Shown in pieces: positions 1 to 8,810 of a stretch of 64,000 bases of DNA (positions are counted from its first letter, which is position 1; each line of letters opens with the position of its first letter). The position numbers and the translations under genes are program-made. Source of the stretch: Cyanobacteria bacterium REEB67 (GTDB taxonomy: Bacteria; Cyanobacteriota; Vampirovibrionia; Obscuribacterales; Obscuribacteraceae); the NCBI GenBank assembly GCA_018971775.1, contig JAGXAB010000007.1:1-64000 (forward strand). The letters are read 5' to 3'. The notes beneath the pieces are model-generated. The model did not search any database, had not been told where the DNA came from, and saw nothing but the letters and a program-made list of their open reading frames with translations.

Positions 1-492
1 GTCGGCAGGCAGGCTGTTTTGATTTTTTAAAAAGAGCGTTACCTGCCACATTTCTTTTTCGCTGAGCATGGTTTTAAAAGACGGCATGCCGGTAAATTTG
101 ATGCCGTGATTGACCTTCCAGTAAATCTGCGCTTCCGGATCATCGGTGACATCATCGCCATTGCCGAAAAGCGTCGGGCCGGGATTGAAGCCTTTGGCAA
201 AAGCGGGAGTAGGATTGGCCGGGGCGCCATGGCAGCCCGAGCAATTGGCGGCGTAGACTTTGACACCGGCCTGCAAATTGGCGGGGTCGACGGCAAGTGG
301 GCACTTGTCGGTAGCTTCGCGGTTTAAGACTGCTTTGAGAGCATGGTGAGCGGCCCAGGACTCAAATTTATCCGGTACGACGTCACCACGAGCCGGCAAC
401 CAGCCCTGAGTAATCGCCAGATAGCCGCCCAGCGCTCCGACGGCAACTACGGAAAAAGCACCGACTACGATACCAATGACCAACTCTTTCAT
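1..492 (-). CDS. Membrane-anchored monohaem c-type cytochrome (3' end outside window)
   Basis: The open frame starts at an ATG at 492 and runs off the left edge, giving 164 visible residues. Residues 4-27 form one hydrophobic segment that is either an uncleaved anchor or a signal sequence. A single haem-binding CSGCH motif sits at residues 84-88. Residue 136 in a GMPSF context is the likely axial methionine, as in small class I cytochromes. Haem would be attached on the outer face of the membrane, and the protein would carry electrons in respiration. The start is preceded by a GGGGAAA stretch that could serve as a weak ribosome site. The fold and motif are clear. The redox partner cannot be told from this window. 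Confidence 0.85.
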   Translation of the reverse strand, partial: MKELVIGIVVGAFSVVAVGALGGYLAITQGWLPARGDVVPDKFESWAAHHALKAVLNREATDKCPLAVDPANLQAGVKVYAANCSGCHGAPANPTPAFAKGFNPGPTLFGNGDDVTDDPEAQIYWKVNHGIKFTGMPSFKTMLSEKEMWQVTLFLKNQNSLPAD

Positions 493-986
493 TTGCAAAA
501 TTTCCCCAGCGGAAGCAACCGCTCAAGCTAACCATAAAATAGACAGTTTGCAGTGCAAATTGTTGCTAAATGCATGGTCGGCCCCACTCCTTTGCAACCG
601 ACCGTCGCAGCGCTCGGCAACGCAGTCGTTCCCAGCCGCTTGGCTAGCGCGACTGCATGCGCGAGGATCGACATCTTGGTAACGTCGAAGAATCCAGGCT
701 GAACGCATAGCATTTGCATATCAGGCGAGATCAGAAGCCAAACAGGAGTGCGCCCATGTGACTGGAAAGACGGACGGGGCAATAATTTGGAATTGTAACG
801 AGAGCTGAAGCGATGCCCTTTACATTGCTTAAAAATTGCATGTACGTCTCTCACTCTGATAGCTCAAGACTGTTTTCACTCCCATCCCTTTCATCACAGA
901 CAAATCCTTTCTCGACTCAACATCTTTTACTCCCACTCATGTTCATCAACTGCGAGGACGCCAGTCGTTCTCGTAAGGAGAAACCT
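493..986. other. Divergent intergenic region, no gene seen
   Basis: This stretch separates the cytochrome gene (leftward) from a helical membrane protein gene (rightward). It should hold both promoters. The short open frames in it lack ribosome sites and resemble nothing I know. I see no RNA gene or strong hairpin. Confidence 0.5.
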
Positions 987-1427
987 ATGTCTCACAGCCT
1001 GGTCATTGTCCTGCTTATCTGCGTGGCAATTTTTATCGGCACCCTCGAACAAGCGCGTATCGTCCTGCGACAGAAAACCTTTCCGAACCAGGGCAGCGCC
1101 CTCGCCGCAAGACGCAATACCCTGCAAGGTGACCTGAACGCGCTGGCGCTCGGCATCAAGCAGGTGCAAGCTTACATCGACGCCCTGCAAGCCAACCGCG
1201 AAGCAGCCGTGGTGGAAGCCCGCACCAAGTCGCAAAACAGTCTGGACAAAGCAAAAGATCTGCACAAGCAGGTCAGCGAATCGCTCAACCAGGCAGACAC
1301 CGACAACGCCCTGAAAATCTGCGACCTCAAAATCGACACCGGCCGCTTCCACGTTCGCCAGGCCCGGGCTCTGGTCGAGCCCCTGCAGCGCACCACCGAC
1401 GGTGACGATCCGGAAGACGACAATTAG
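987..1427 (+). CDS. Small membrane-anchored helical protein, unknown
   Basis: A 146-residue protein of unknown function. Residues 3-19 form one hydrophobic membrane segment. The rest is charged and Ala/Leu/Gln-rich with a coiled-coil look, ending in an acidic tail. The start at 987 is chosen because AAGGAG lies six bases upstream; a longer frame from 813 has no such site. The layout (N-terminal anchor, cytoplasmic or periplasmic helices) is like that of the PspA-like genes at 7.9-9.5 kb, but I could not establish homology. The next gene starts 8 bases after its stop, so the two are probably co-transcribed. Confidence 0.7.
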   Translation: MSHSLVIVLLICVAIFIGTLEQARIVLRQKTFPNQGSALAARRNTLQGDLNALALGIKQVQAYIDALQANREAAVVEARTKSQNSLDKAKDLHKQVSESLNQADTDNALKICDLKIDTGRFHVRQARALVEPLQRTTDGDDPEDDN

Positions 1428-1435
1428 GCAAGGCC

Positions 1436-1969
1436 ATGCATAATGTCCCGGAACTGATCTTTATCTTCCTCTTCTGCCTCCTGGCCTACTTCGTCTGGGG
1501 ACGCGATCTCGACGAAGAAAGCGCTCTCACCAAAAGAAACAGAGAGGCCGGAGCCGGAGAAGTACGAACAAACCGCCCGACCAGTGCCGCTCAAGAGCAG
1601 GCGACCGACGTTTTTGCTGATTGCGTCCACGATCGCAACGCACCCGTCGACGTATTTTCCTGCGACTTCGGTCAGCAAATCAGGCAAGTAATCGCCTTGA
1701 ATGCGGCTATTCGCCAGGTGCAAAGCAACTACAGCGCCAGCTGTCAGCGCCTGCAGCTCGAACGAAACAATCCACAGTGCGTCATCATCGACGAGCAGAT
1801 GCGTATCGCCGCCAGCTATGCCGCCGAGGTCTCGCGCTATGCCTTTTCCTGGGTAAGCGATAAAAGCTTCTATCGGCCGACTTTCGCTCAGGCAAGCTGG
1901 GCCTTTACCGCCGCGCATCTGAGCCTCTCCTTTGCCGGAGCACGCGTCCTCAACCTCAGTGCCACCTGA
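1436..1969 (+). CDS. Hypothetical membrane-anchored protein
   Basis: A 177-residue protein I do not recognise. Residues 6-20 are strongly hydrophobic and form a single N-terminal membrane anchor, followed by a charged region of about 40 residues. The C-terminal part looks helical with three scattered cysteines. It follows the previous gene by 8 bases, and the ATG is preceded by AGGCAAGG, so the pair probably forms an operon. The function is unknown. Confidence 0.6.
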   Translation: MHNVPELIFIFLFCLLAYFVWGRDLDEESALTKRNREAGAGEVRTNRPTSAAQEQATDVFADCVHDRNAPVDVFSCDFGQQIRQVIALNAAIRQVQSNYSASCQRLQLERNNPQCVIIDEQMRIAASYAAEVSRYAFSWVSDKSFYRPTFAQASWAFTAAHLSLSFAGARVLNLSAT

Positions 1970-2033
1970 GCCGGACAAGCCTCCTCTCGTCTTTGTTTTG
2001 CCGCTTATTTGCCGGCACTATTTCTCCAATGTT

Positions 2034-2068
2034 TCAAGCAATCGGTCAAGCAATTGGTCAAGCAATCG
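2034..2068 (+). repeat. Three tandem copies of a 12-bp unit
   Basis: The unit TCAAGCAATCGG occurs three times head to tail, the second copy with one change and the third truncated by one base. It lies 40 bases upstream of the small Cys-rich gene at 2110, in its presumed leader. It may be a regulatory site or simple slippage. Confidence 0.7.
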
Positions 2069-2109
2069 CTTTACCAGAACCATTCACCATTAACCACTGG
2101 AGTAAATCC

Positions 2110-2349
2110 ATGAGTAATACAGACACCAGCAAAAAGGCCGTCAAGCCCTGCCCTCGCTGTGGCAGTGCGGCCGGCAAAGGCAATGGCGGCAGTCAGTGCC
2201 TTTGCAAAAAGGGCAAGGTCGGTAAAGCCGCCACACCAGGCAGCCTCCCCGGCAGTGCTACGGCCGCCCCCGAACCCTGTGACGCTCCGATCGGCAAGAA
2301 GGCCGATAAGGGCGCCAAAAGTGGCGACTGTGGCTGCGGCAAGAAGTAA
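2110..2349 (+). CDS. Small cysteine/lysine-rich, probably metal-binding protein
   Basis: A 79-residue protein. It has a CPRCG knuckle at residues 14-18, further cysteines in CLC and PC contexts, and a C-terminal CGCGKK. Lysine and glycine are abundant. The cysteine pairs suggest a zinc ribbon-like or metal-storage role, but I recognise no family. The ATG at 2110 is chosen over an upstream start at 1993 because a GGAG lies ten bases before it and composition changes there. A terminator hairpin follows ten bases after the stop. Confidence 0.6.
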   Translation: MSNTDTSKKAVKPCPRCGSAAGKGNGGSQCLCKKGKVGKAATPGSLPGSATAAPEPCDAPIGKKADKGAKSGDCGCGKK

Positions 2350-2358
2350 ATTCTGAGG

Positions 2359-2405
2359 GCGCCGCCGTCGGTCCGGATGCAAATCCAACCGATGGTGGTG
2401 CTTTT
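2359..2405 (+). terminator. Rho-independent terminator after Cys-rich gene
   Basis: A 14-bp stem with three G-T pairs (2359-2372 with 2388-2401) is followed by TTTTCC. An inner GGAT/ATCC pair extends it. It ends transcription of the + strand genes facing the leftward gene at 2604-3167. Confidence 0.65.
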
Positions 2406-2603
2406 CCTCGGCCAGATTTGTTTTTTGCCACGCGCTTGCTATAAACCATAGTATAAATTTCAAAAAAACCCGATTGAGAAAAAGCGAGAAAATAGAAAAA
2501 TAGAAAAGAAAAAAGCTTGATACGGAAACCCGGAACGCCAATGGAAGCACATGGCTTGCATCTCGCACCGGGTCTCCGCTCAAGCTAAGGCAACGTGTTT
2601 AGT

Positions 2604-3167
2604 TTAGTCGTCGCAGCAGGTGCCGTCTTTGTTGCGGCGTTTGCAAGCGAGACCGCGGGCCAACTGGGCTTTCGCCTGTGGCGCCGAAAGGATTTCGACT
2701 TCGAGTTCCCCCTCGATATCGGTGTACTCGGTGAGCTTGTGCTCGACGGCGAGACGGATGACATGGGCCTGACCGCGGAGATTGACTTCCTTGGTCTGGC
2801 GATTCGGGGGCATGGGGAAAGTGACCTTGGTCAGGCCCCGGGAGACCGCTGTTTCGACAGCGAGTTCGACCACTTGCTTGATGGCGTTCTGGTCAAACTT
2901 GTTCTGGGATCCTAATCCGACCACAAGCACATTGTCGGGGGCGCCTTCGAGATCGAGGCGGAGGAGGAAATTTTCGCCGCGAACACCGCGAAAATTTTGC
3001 CCCTGCACCTGTTCCGAAATGGCACCACCCAGACTGTGGTCCAGACTCTGGATATGATTTCCCAGCCCAATCGCCTCCAACTTACCGAGAATCAACAGGG
3101 GAGTTGCGACCAACCCAAGTAATTCCGGTGTGTTTTTAGACGTCGTCAGTGTGAATTTGGCTTTCAT
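2604..3167 (-). CDS. Stand-alone leucyl aminopeptidase (M17) N-terminal-type domain
   Basis: A 187-residue protein that resembles only the N-terminal, macro-like domain of PepA/leucyl aminopeptidases. The signature is a strand-rich stretch reading GAPDNVLVVGLG, then a helix like that after the 'GLG' turn of PepA, and a 'VTFPMP' strand. The catalytic M17 domain with its metal ligands is absent. The C-terminus ends in a basic, cysteine-bearing CKRRNKDGTCCDD tail. In PepA this domain takes part in DNA binding and hexamer assembly, so a non-proteolytic role is likely. The start at 3167 is chosen because TGAGG lies five bases upstream; an adjacent ATG at 3170 and another at 3191 are alternatives. 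Confidence 0.65.
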   Translation of the reverse strand: MKAKFTLTTSKNTPELLGLVATPLLILGKLEAIGLGNHIQSLDHSLGGAISEQVQGQNFRGVRGENFLLRLDLEGAPDNVLVVGLGSQNKFDQNAIKQVVELAVETAVSRGLTKVTFPMPPNRQTKEVNLRGQAHVIRLAVEHKLTEYTDIEGELEVEILSAPQAKAQLARGLACKRRNKDGTCCDD

Positions 3168-3170
3168 CAT

Positions 3171-4609
3171 AACCTCAAAAAATTTCGCCAACGAGCAGAT
3201 CCGCTGCTGTCGACGCGACTTTGTACGAACAGGACTGACTCCAGCATTACCTCCTCAGGCGGCGGATCCGTAAGGAGATGTGTGCTGGAGTGTTCTTGCG
3301 CTATTGCTACTGGGCTCTCCTCGACGTTCTACTGCTCACAGACACCTGTTCTTCGAAACTCCCCAAGCTGTACGTTCAAACACCAACCACGCCAGTGGAA
3401 GGAGGAAACAGACAGACTGACGATGGATGGAGAGATCGGGTGTTTGAGAAACAGTTTTGGTGAAGGGTTATGGAGTAGGTCTATAAACCTAGTAATACTG
3501 GTACTTTCACTACAAGTACAAAGCAATTAAAGAGAGATAAGGGGAGCTTCTTTGCGTAACGGCTCCGCAATATGCCCGATCCGGAGTGATATACAATGAA
3601 AATACGAGGCCGAAAACACGGACGGACAAAGGCTTTTGCTCAAAGCACCCGGATTGTGTAAAGCGACCTTGATATCTAGCGCAGTTCGCAATTTGGCGCA
3701 AATATTTGCAACATTCGACCAATCCGAGCCCTTCTATCGGCTGGTCGCCATTTAGCCGGCATTTGCCGCGGCACTTCCCCCACGCTTGAAGGGGCTTGAT
3801 TAGCCGTTCGCGCGAAGTTGTAGAAAGAAATGATTAAGAGCGACCCGGATCCATGGCGCACGGGAGGCACCATCCCTGATGGCACGATCGCCTGTACAAA
3901 GCTCTACAAAATGCACTTCACACCGGCAAGAAAGTGACAGTGGAGGCGGCGCCGCATGAGCGCCCGTTAAGATTTCACGAGCGTGGCAAAAGTCGGGCGG
4001 CGAGCTTAACGCGCGCTAATAGTGGCAGATTCCAGGCTTAAAAAAGCTGCGCTAGCCTGGATAGTCAAGTGCGCATTAAAGCAATCCCAGGTACTGTTCC
4101 GCCCAGCTGCAAAGAGCAGCCGCAAAGAAGCGACATCCCTTATATAGGCGCCGGCCGGAAAAACCCCTGTAGCCCGGTGGCACATAGATATTCGAGGAGA
4201 TTCGGGCGCGCGCCCGACCTTATCTTCAAGTAGTCCTATTAGAGAAAGAGTTGGTACACGATCAGTAACAGTGGGCCAATCTGCTTGGCTACCATCCTGG
4301 CGTCTTGTTAGGCTCGGATTATCTCCAAGCCCTTCCAAACAAAAGCAAACAAACCACCAAACCTCTCTGCACAGACTATCCGTCAACATTCTCCCCAGGT
4401 CCCCGACCTTGGTGGCAGAACTCGATAACAGTGCGGACGTGAGTCGGTTGGAAAAGCTGCGGTTGGACCTGGTGAGTATCTCGTATGTCTTCGCCTTTCG
4501 CGTTCACGCGTATATCCATCGACCATAGACCTAGCGCGTCTTTGCTAGCTCTGGTCTTGTCTGTGCGCCAGCGCGAGCTTTCACTTAACCTTCAACTCTG
4601 GAGTTCTAC
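3171..4609. other. Long apparently non-coding gap
   Basis: These 1.4 kb separate two divergent genes. Open frames here are short, lack good ribosome sites and match no family I know. Base composition is lower in GC than in the flanking genes in parts (3480-3600). I see no tRNA-like clover leaf or strong terminator. It may hold the promoter and a long leader of the TPM gene, or an unrecognised RNA. Confidence 0.5.
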
Positions 4610-7600
4610 ATGCATCGAAGTGTGTTCAAAACCCTTTTCGCACCGCTGCTGCTTCTGGCACTTACCTTAGGTTTCGCGCTGCCCGCCTCGGCCGCCGAAA
4701 CCTGGAGACCCCAGTTCACCGCCGGTCAGCACGTCTACCTCGACCCGGCGCTGCAAGGCGGCAACAACCCGGTCAACCTCTCTGGTCTCGAGTCAACCTA
4801 CAAGGCCGAATCGGCCAAGAACGGTGTCGAAGTCTTCTTCATCATGACCCTCAAGGGTGATGAAGCGACTCCCGGCAGGGACTTCGCCACGGCGCGTCTG
4901 CGCGAAATCATGGGCAACTGGGGTGGTCAATCGGGTTTTCCCGCTGATCGCGCCGTCGTCTGCTATGTGGTTCGTCTGAACACCGACTGGACCAAGAGCG
5001 CGGTCGCCTGCAACGTCGCCAGTGAACTCGGCGCCAAGGGCCTCAATACCAGCGTCGTCTTCGGCATCGCCGATCACTACAGCCAACACCGCGGCCCCAA
5101 CCCCGATGCTCTCCTGCCGCAGAACCCCAAGGGTTTTGCCGCGCGCATCGCCAGCGAGACCAATCAAACGGTCGAAGCTTTCGCCGCGCAGCAGATTGCT
5201 GACCAGAAGCAGGCGGAAGCCAATCGCATCGCTGCTGAAAAGCAAGCCGAAGCCGATCGCGTCGCCGCCATCGCCCACGCCGCACACGTCCACCAGATGG
5301 AAAAGATCGCCGCCTTCGCCGTTCCCACGATTCTCGTGCTGCTCGTGCTCGGCATGCTCTATGCCCGCAAGCGCAAGTACTACAACAAGGCGGCCAAGGT
5401 GATCAGTGACTGGGAGGCTCTCTTCCAGGTCGCCGACAGCAACTTCATCGAGCTCGACGGTCACTACCTCGACTTCCTGAAGCGCCAGGGCGACAACTGG
5501 AAGGACAAGTTCAAGGGCACCACTCTCACCCGGTACACCGCTGCCATCAGCGCCTACGCCGACCTCGCCGCTCGCATCAAGACCGCGGGCAATCTGCTGG
5601 CGTCGGCCAAGAAGGCCAATGACAGCGCCAACATCTTCTCGGTGTCCGGCAACGAGCTCGCCTTCGCGCTGCTCACCGACAACGACGTCACCATCGACAG
5701 CAAGGCGCTGTCCTTCGAAGAACAGGGCCTGTTCGGCGCCCTCGTCGACGGCAAGAAGCAGGCTCAGAAGCCGAACGAACTGCTGAACGACATGGACGCG
5801 CTGTTCCGCACGACGAACACGACGATGGCCGACATCATGGCGGCCTTCGAAGGTTCGGCCAAGAACAAGGCGGAAATCGAGTCGGTCTTCGGCCAAGTCG
5901 AGACCCTCAAGGCCAACCTGACCGAGGCCGGCCTGAGCTTCGCGGCGTATCAGCCGGTCTATGACCGCCTGGTCACCGACAAGGATGCCTTCCTGGCCAT
6001 CTCGGGTTCCGACCCGCTCCAGGCCTTCGAGCTCTCCAAGACAGTCGACGCCGCCTGCCTGGCCCTCAAGGCCAAGATCGGCATGGCGATCGACCTGCGC
6101 AAGAGCCTGTCCAGCACGGACAAGGCGATTGCGGCGGCCACCTCGGCAATCGGCGCCGCTCGCGCTCAGAGTGCCGATTACGCCTATCCGGATGGCGGTG
6201 CGCCGGCAAACGGTGCTGCCACAACCTACCTCTTCAACGAGGCGGGCAGCAATCCGGACGATGACCTGGCTGCGGCCAAGGATCAACTGAGCAATGCCAT
6301 CGCCCTCGTCGGCGCCGGCAGGCTCGAAGAGTCGACTGCGGCCAAGGCGCAAGCCGAAGGCCATGCGGCCGACGTCGAAGCGACGATCAAGAAGGTCCTC
6401 TCCGCCAAGTCGACGGTGCAGAAGCTGGTCCCGGCGGTGCATGCCGCTCTCGACAAGCTGGTGGCCGAAATCCCCGGCGGCGATCAGGCTCTGGCCTCGC
6501 TCAATGCCAGCTTCCTGCCCAAGAACTTCGACACGGCGCCGGGCACAATCGCTCATGCCAAGCAGGTGCAGACCGCAACCTCCGGTCAGCTGGCGGCGGT
6601 CAAGGCGGCCTTCTTCGAGCAGCGCTTCGTCGCTGCCGCGCAGTTGGCCGACACCATCACCGGTGACATCCAGGGCAGCCGCGACGGCATCATCGCCGTC
6701 CAGACTCGCCTGCAGGAGCTGGGCGCCCTGCGTCAGCACGCCAAGGCCCAGACCGCGGCCAATACGCAGACGTCGGCCGGCCTGAAGGGCAAGATTGACT
6801 CGCTCGCCTTCACGACCTCGGCGCAAACCGATGGTCAATTCGGCGCCCTCGCTCCGGCGTTGGCCAGCCATCAGGCGGACGTCGCCCTGGCCATCACCGA
6901 CTGGCCGGCAGCGGCCCAGGCGGCCGATGACCTGGCGCATGCCTATGCCGTCGTCGAGACGGACATCGACAACGAGAAGGCGGCTTACGACCACGCGGTC
7001 GCCCTGCTGCAATCTCTGCGCGATACCGTCGGCGGTGCGGTGCTCGAGGTCAACACCGACGGCAACATCGTCCGTCAGGCGGCCCACAATGCCGTCGGCC
7101 AGGCGCAGCAAGTCCTCGCCCAGGCGGAAGCGGCGATCACCGTCGCCAAGTCGGACTGGAACGCGCTCGCCCGTCGCTACGAAGGCAACATCAATACGGC
7201 GGCGGCGGCTCACAAGGCGGCCACTGACGACAAGCTCGCCTACAACGATGCGGCGACTGCCATCAACACCGCCAACAACAACATCGTGTCGGTGGAGAAC
7301 GGCAGCTACTCGGGCAGCTACACGATCGGCGGTCGGACATCGATGTTCGGCAGCGGCGTGAGCGCCAACTGCAGCCAGGCTCGCGCCTATCTGCAGCAGG
7401 CTTCGCAGTTGCTCTCAAGCCAGCGCTACGAAGATGCCGAGAACGCGGCCAACTCCGCCTCCCAGGCGGCGGCGGCGGCGCAGCAGGCAGCGGAAGCGCA
7501 GGTGGAGGCGATGTATCAGGCAGCGCTCATGGCCTGGCAGATCGAAGAAAACGCCCGCATCGAAGCGGCTCGTCAGGAAGCGGCTCGCCTCCAGGCGATC

Positions 7601-7759
7601 GCCGATGAGCAGCAACGTCAGCGCGACGCCGAGGCAGCCGCCCAGCGTCAGCGTGATGACGACGCTCGTGCTTCGCAGCAGAGCAGCAGCAGCTGGGACA
7701 ACTCTTCGGGCGGCGGTTTCAGCGGCTCGGACAACACCAGCGGCGGCGACTTCTCCTAA
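4610..7759 (+). CDS. Secreted/membrane TPM-domain protein with long helical tail
   Basis: A 1049-residue protein. Residues 1-28 are a signal peptide ending ASA-AE. Residues ~30-195 match the TPM (TLP18.3/Psb32/MOLO-1) fold, including the LxxxYKAESAKNGVEVFFI-like strand and the LREIMG/ACNVASEL segments. A charged coiled coil follows, then a membrane helix at ~228-247. The remaining ~800 residues are Ala-rich helices with many Gln/Asp, ending in a Ser/Gly-rich tail that is typical of TPM proteins. Residues ~420-500 align by eye with part of the 480-aa protein encoded at 10637-12079. TPM proteins act in envelope or membrane-complex maintenance. Two PspA-like genes follow in the same direction. 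Confidence 0.8.
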   Translation: MHRSVFKTLFAPLLLLALTLGFALPASAAETWRPQFTAGQHVYLDPALQGGNNPVNLSGLESTYKAESAKNGVEVFFIMTLKGDEATPGRDFATARLREIMGNWGGQSGFPADRAVVCYVVRLNTDWTKSAVACNVASELGAKGLNTSVVFGIADHYSQHRGPNPDALLPQNPKGFAARIASETNQTVEAFAAQQIADQKQAEANRIAAEKQAEADRVAAIAHAAHVHQMEKIAAFAVPTILVLLVLGMLYARKRKYYNKAAKVISDWEALFQVADSNFIELDGHYLDFLKRQGDNWKDKFKGTTLTRYTAAISAYADLAARIKTAGNLLASAKKANDSANIFSVSGNELAFALLTDNDVTIDSKALSFEEQGLFGALVDGKKQAQKPNELLNDMDALFRTTNTTMADIMAAFEGSAKNKAEIESVFGQVETLKANLTEAGLSFAAYQPVYDRLVTDKDAFLAISGSDPLQAFELSKTVDAACLALKAKIGMAIDLRKSLSSTDKAIAAATSAIGAARAQSADYAYPDGGAPANGAATTYLFNEAGSNPDDDLAAAKDQLSNAIALVGAGRLEESTAAKAQAEGHAADVEATIKKVLSAKSTVQKLVPAVHAALDKLVAEIPGGDQALASLNASFLPKNFDTAPGTIAHAKQVQTATSGQLAAVKAAFFEQRFVAAAQLADTITGDIQGSRDGIIAVQTRLQELGALRQHAKAQTAANTQTSAGLKGKIDSLAFTTSAQTDGQFGALAPALASHQADVALAITDWPAAAQAADDLAHAYAVVETDIDNEKAAYDHAVALLQSLRDTVGGAVLEVNTDGNIVRQAAHNAVGQAQQVLAQAEAAITVAKSDWNALARRYEGNINTAAAAHKAATDDKLAYNDAATAINTANNNIVSVENGSYSGSYTIGGRTSMFGSGVSANCSQARAYLQQASQLLSSQRYEDAENAANSASQAAAAAQQAAEAQVEAMYQAALMAWQIEENARIEAARQEAARLQAIADEQQRQRDAEAAAQRQRDDDARASQQSSSSWDNSSGGGFSGSDNTSGGDFS

Positions 7760-7921
7760 TAAGGAGTCTGTCCTCGCTCAGTTCAGCTTCAGTAAGTAGT
7801 TGTTAGTAAACGCGCGCGCCCTCGCACCGGATGTGGTGCGATGGGCGCGCGCCGAGCGTCAACCCACCCGTTCATAAAAGCCTGGACGGGAATCTACCAT
7901 CATCTTCGAAAGGAATACCAA

Positions 7922-8653
7922 ATGTTCACCATCGGATTCGGAATCGCCGCCGCCGTGATCGTGCTCGGCACCATCCTCTACTTCACCAGCGACAAGTTCA
8001 AGACCACCGTCCAGGTGCTCTTCGGCAAGGCCAACAGCGCTGCCACCACGCCGCTCGACCGCCAGAAGAACTCCTACGAGAAGCTCGTCGCTTCCGTCAA
8101 TGCTCAGCTGAGCAATGTCGCTGGTGCCCGCGCCGGCGCCATCCAGGCCGAACAGGACGTCGCCGACGCCCAGGCCGAAGTGACCCGCCTCAAGGGCCAG
8201 TACGCCACCTACAAGGACTCGGCCAAGCCCGAGACCATCAGCGCGCTCGTCGCCAAGATCGCCACGGCGCAGGACAAGCTGAAGCAGTCCCAGACGATGT
8301 CCGAGACCGCCCACGCCGCCGCCGAGATGGCCAACAAGGCCCTCGACACCGCCCGTGAGCAGCTCGAAGGCGCCGCCAACACCATCCAGTCCAACGAGCA
8401 GAAGGCGCAGGTCACTGCCGTCCTGAACTCGGCCGCCAAGGTCTCCGAAGACCTGAAGAGCGTCACCTCGCGCATCGGCAGCTTCAACGAAGCGAACCGC
8501 CAGGTCGACAAGGACTTCCTGGCCGCCCAGGAGCGTCTGAAGATGGGTCAGGGCTCGAGCACCGACCAGGATCTGGCCGCCCTCGACAAGCAGTCGAAGA
8601 TCGACGCCACCCGCGCCGCCCTCGACGCCGAGCTGGCCGGCGGCAACAAGTAA
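7922..8653 (+). CDS. PspA/IM30-like membrane-anchored helical protein, copy 1
   Basis: A 243-residue protein. Residues 4-20 form a membrane helix, and the rest is nearly uninterrupted Ala/Gln/Lys/Glu-rich coiled coil of the PspA/Vipp1 type, though anchored rather than amphipathic. The ATG at 7922 has AAAGGAA nine bases upstream. It is almost identical to the next gene and clearly related in its C-terminal ~90 residues to the protein encoded at 12581-13411. It lies 162 bases after the TPM gene. A role in membrane remodelling or stress is plausible from the family resemblance, but it is not proven here. Confidence 0.7.
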   Translation: MFTIGFGIAAAVIVLGTILYFTSDKFKTTVQVLFGKANSAATTPLDRQKNSYEKLVASVNAQLSNVAGARAGAIQAEQDVADAQAEVTRLKGQYATYKDSAKPETISALVAKIATAQDKLKQSQTMSETAHAAAEMANKALDTAREQLEGAANTIQSNEQKAQVTAVLNSAAKVSEDLKSVTSRIGSFNEANRQVDKDFLAAQERLKMGQGSSTDQDLAALDKQSKIDATRAALDAELAGGNK

Positions 8654-8666
8654 GCAGCCGCACCTG

Positions 8667-8700
8667 ATGAGGACCGTGAAGTATTTCGCGGTCCTCATTC
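8667..8700 (+). terminator. Hairpin between the two PspA-like copies
   Basis: A perfect 10-bp stem (8667-8676 with 8689-8698) with a 12-base loop follows the stop of copy 1 by 13 bases. The T-tract is poor, so it may attenuate transcription or protect the 3' end rather than stop transcription fully. Confidence 0.5.
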
Positions 8701-8810
8701 TTGCCTACTTCGCCTGCGTCCCCGTTCGGGAGTGTTCTTCGTCGAGCCGGTGCGCCGCGCGGACACTCTCGTTTCCACCATGTCCCATCAACCAAACTCG
8801 AGGTCAAATC

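Noticed and set aside
4006-4389. 127-codon minus-strand frame in the long gap
   Set aside because: It has no ribosome site and no recognisable segment, and is flanked by non-coding sequence.
4793-7213. 806-codon open frame on the minus strand opposite the TPM gene
   Set aside because: It is a shadow of the high-GC, Ala-rich TPM gene. It has no family resemblance, and composition is that of an antisense frame (Arg, Val, Gly, Leu, Asp).
7595-7602. GCGATCGC octamer (HIP1-like), also at 29980-29987
   Set aside because: Two copies in 64 kb are far below the density that marks HIP1-rich cyanobacteria, so this is no taxonomic evidence.
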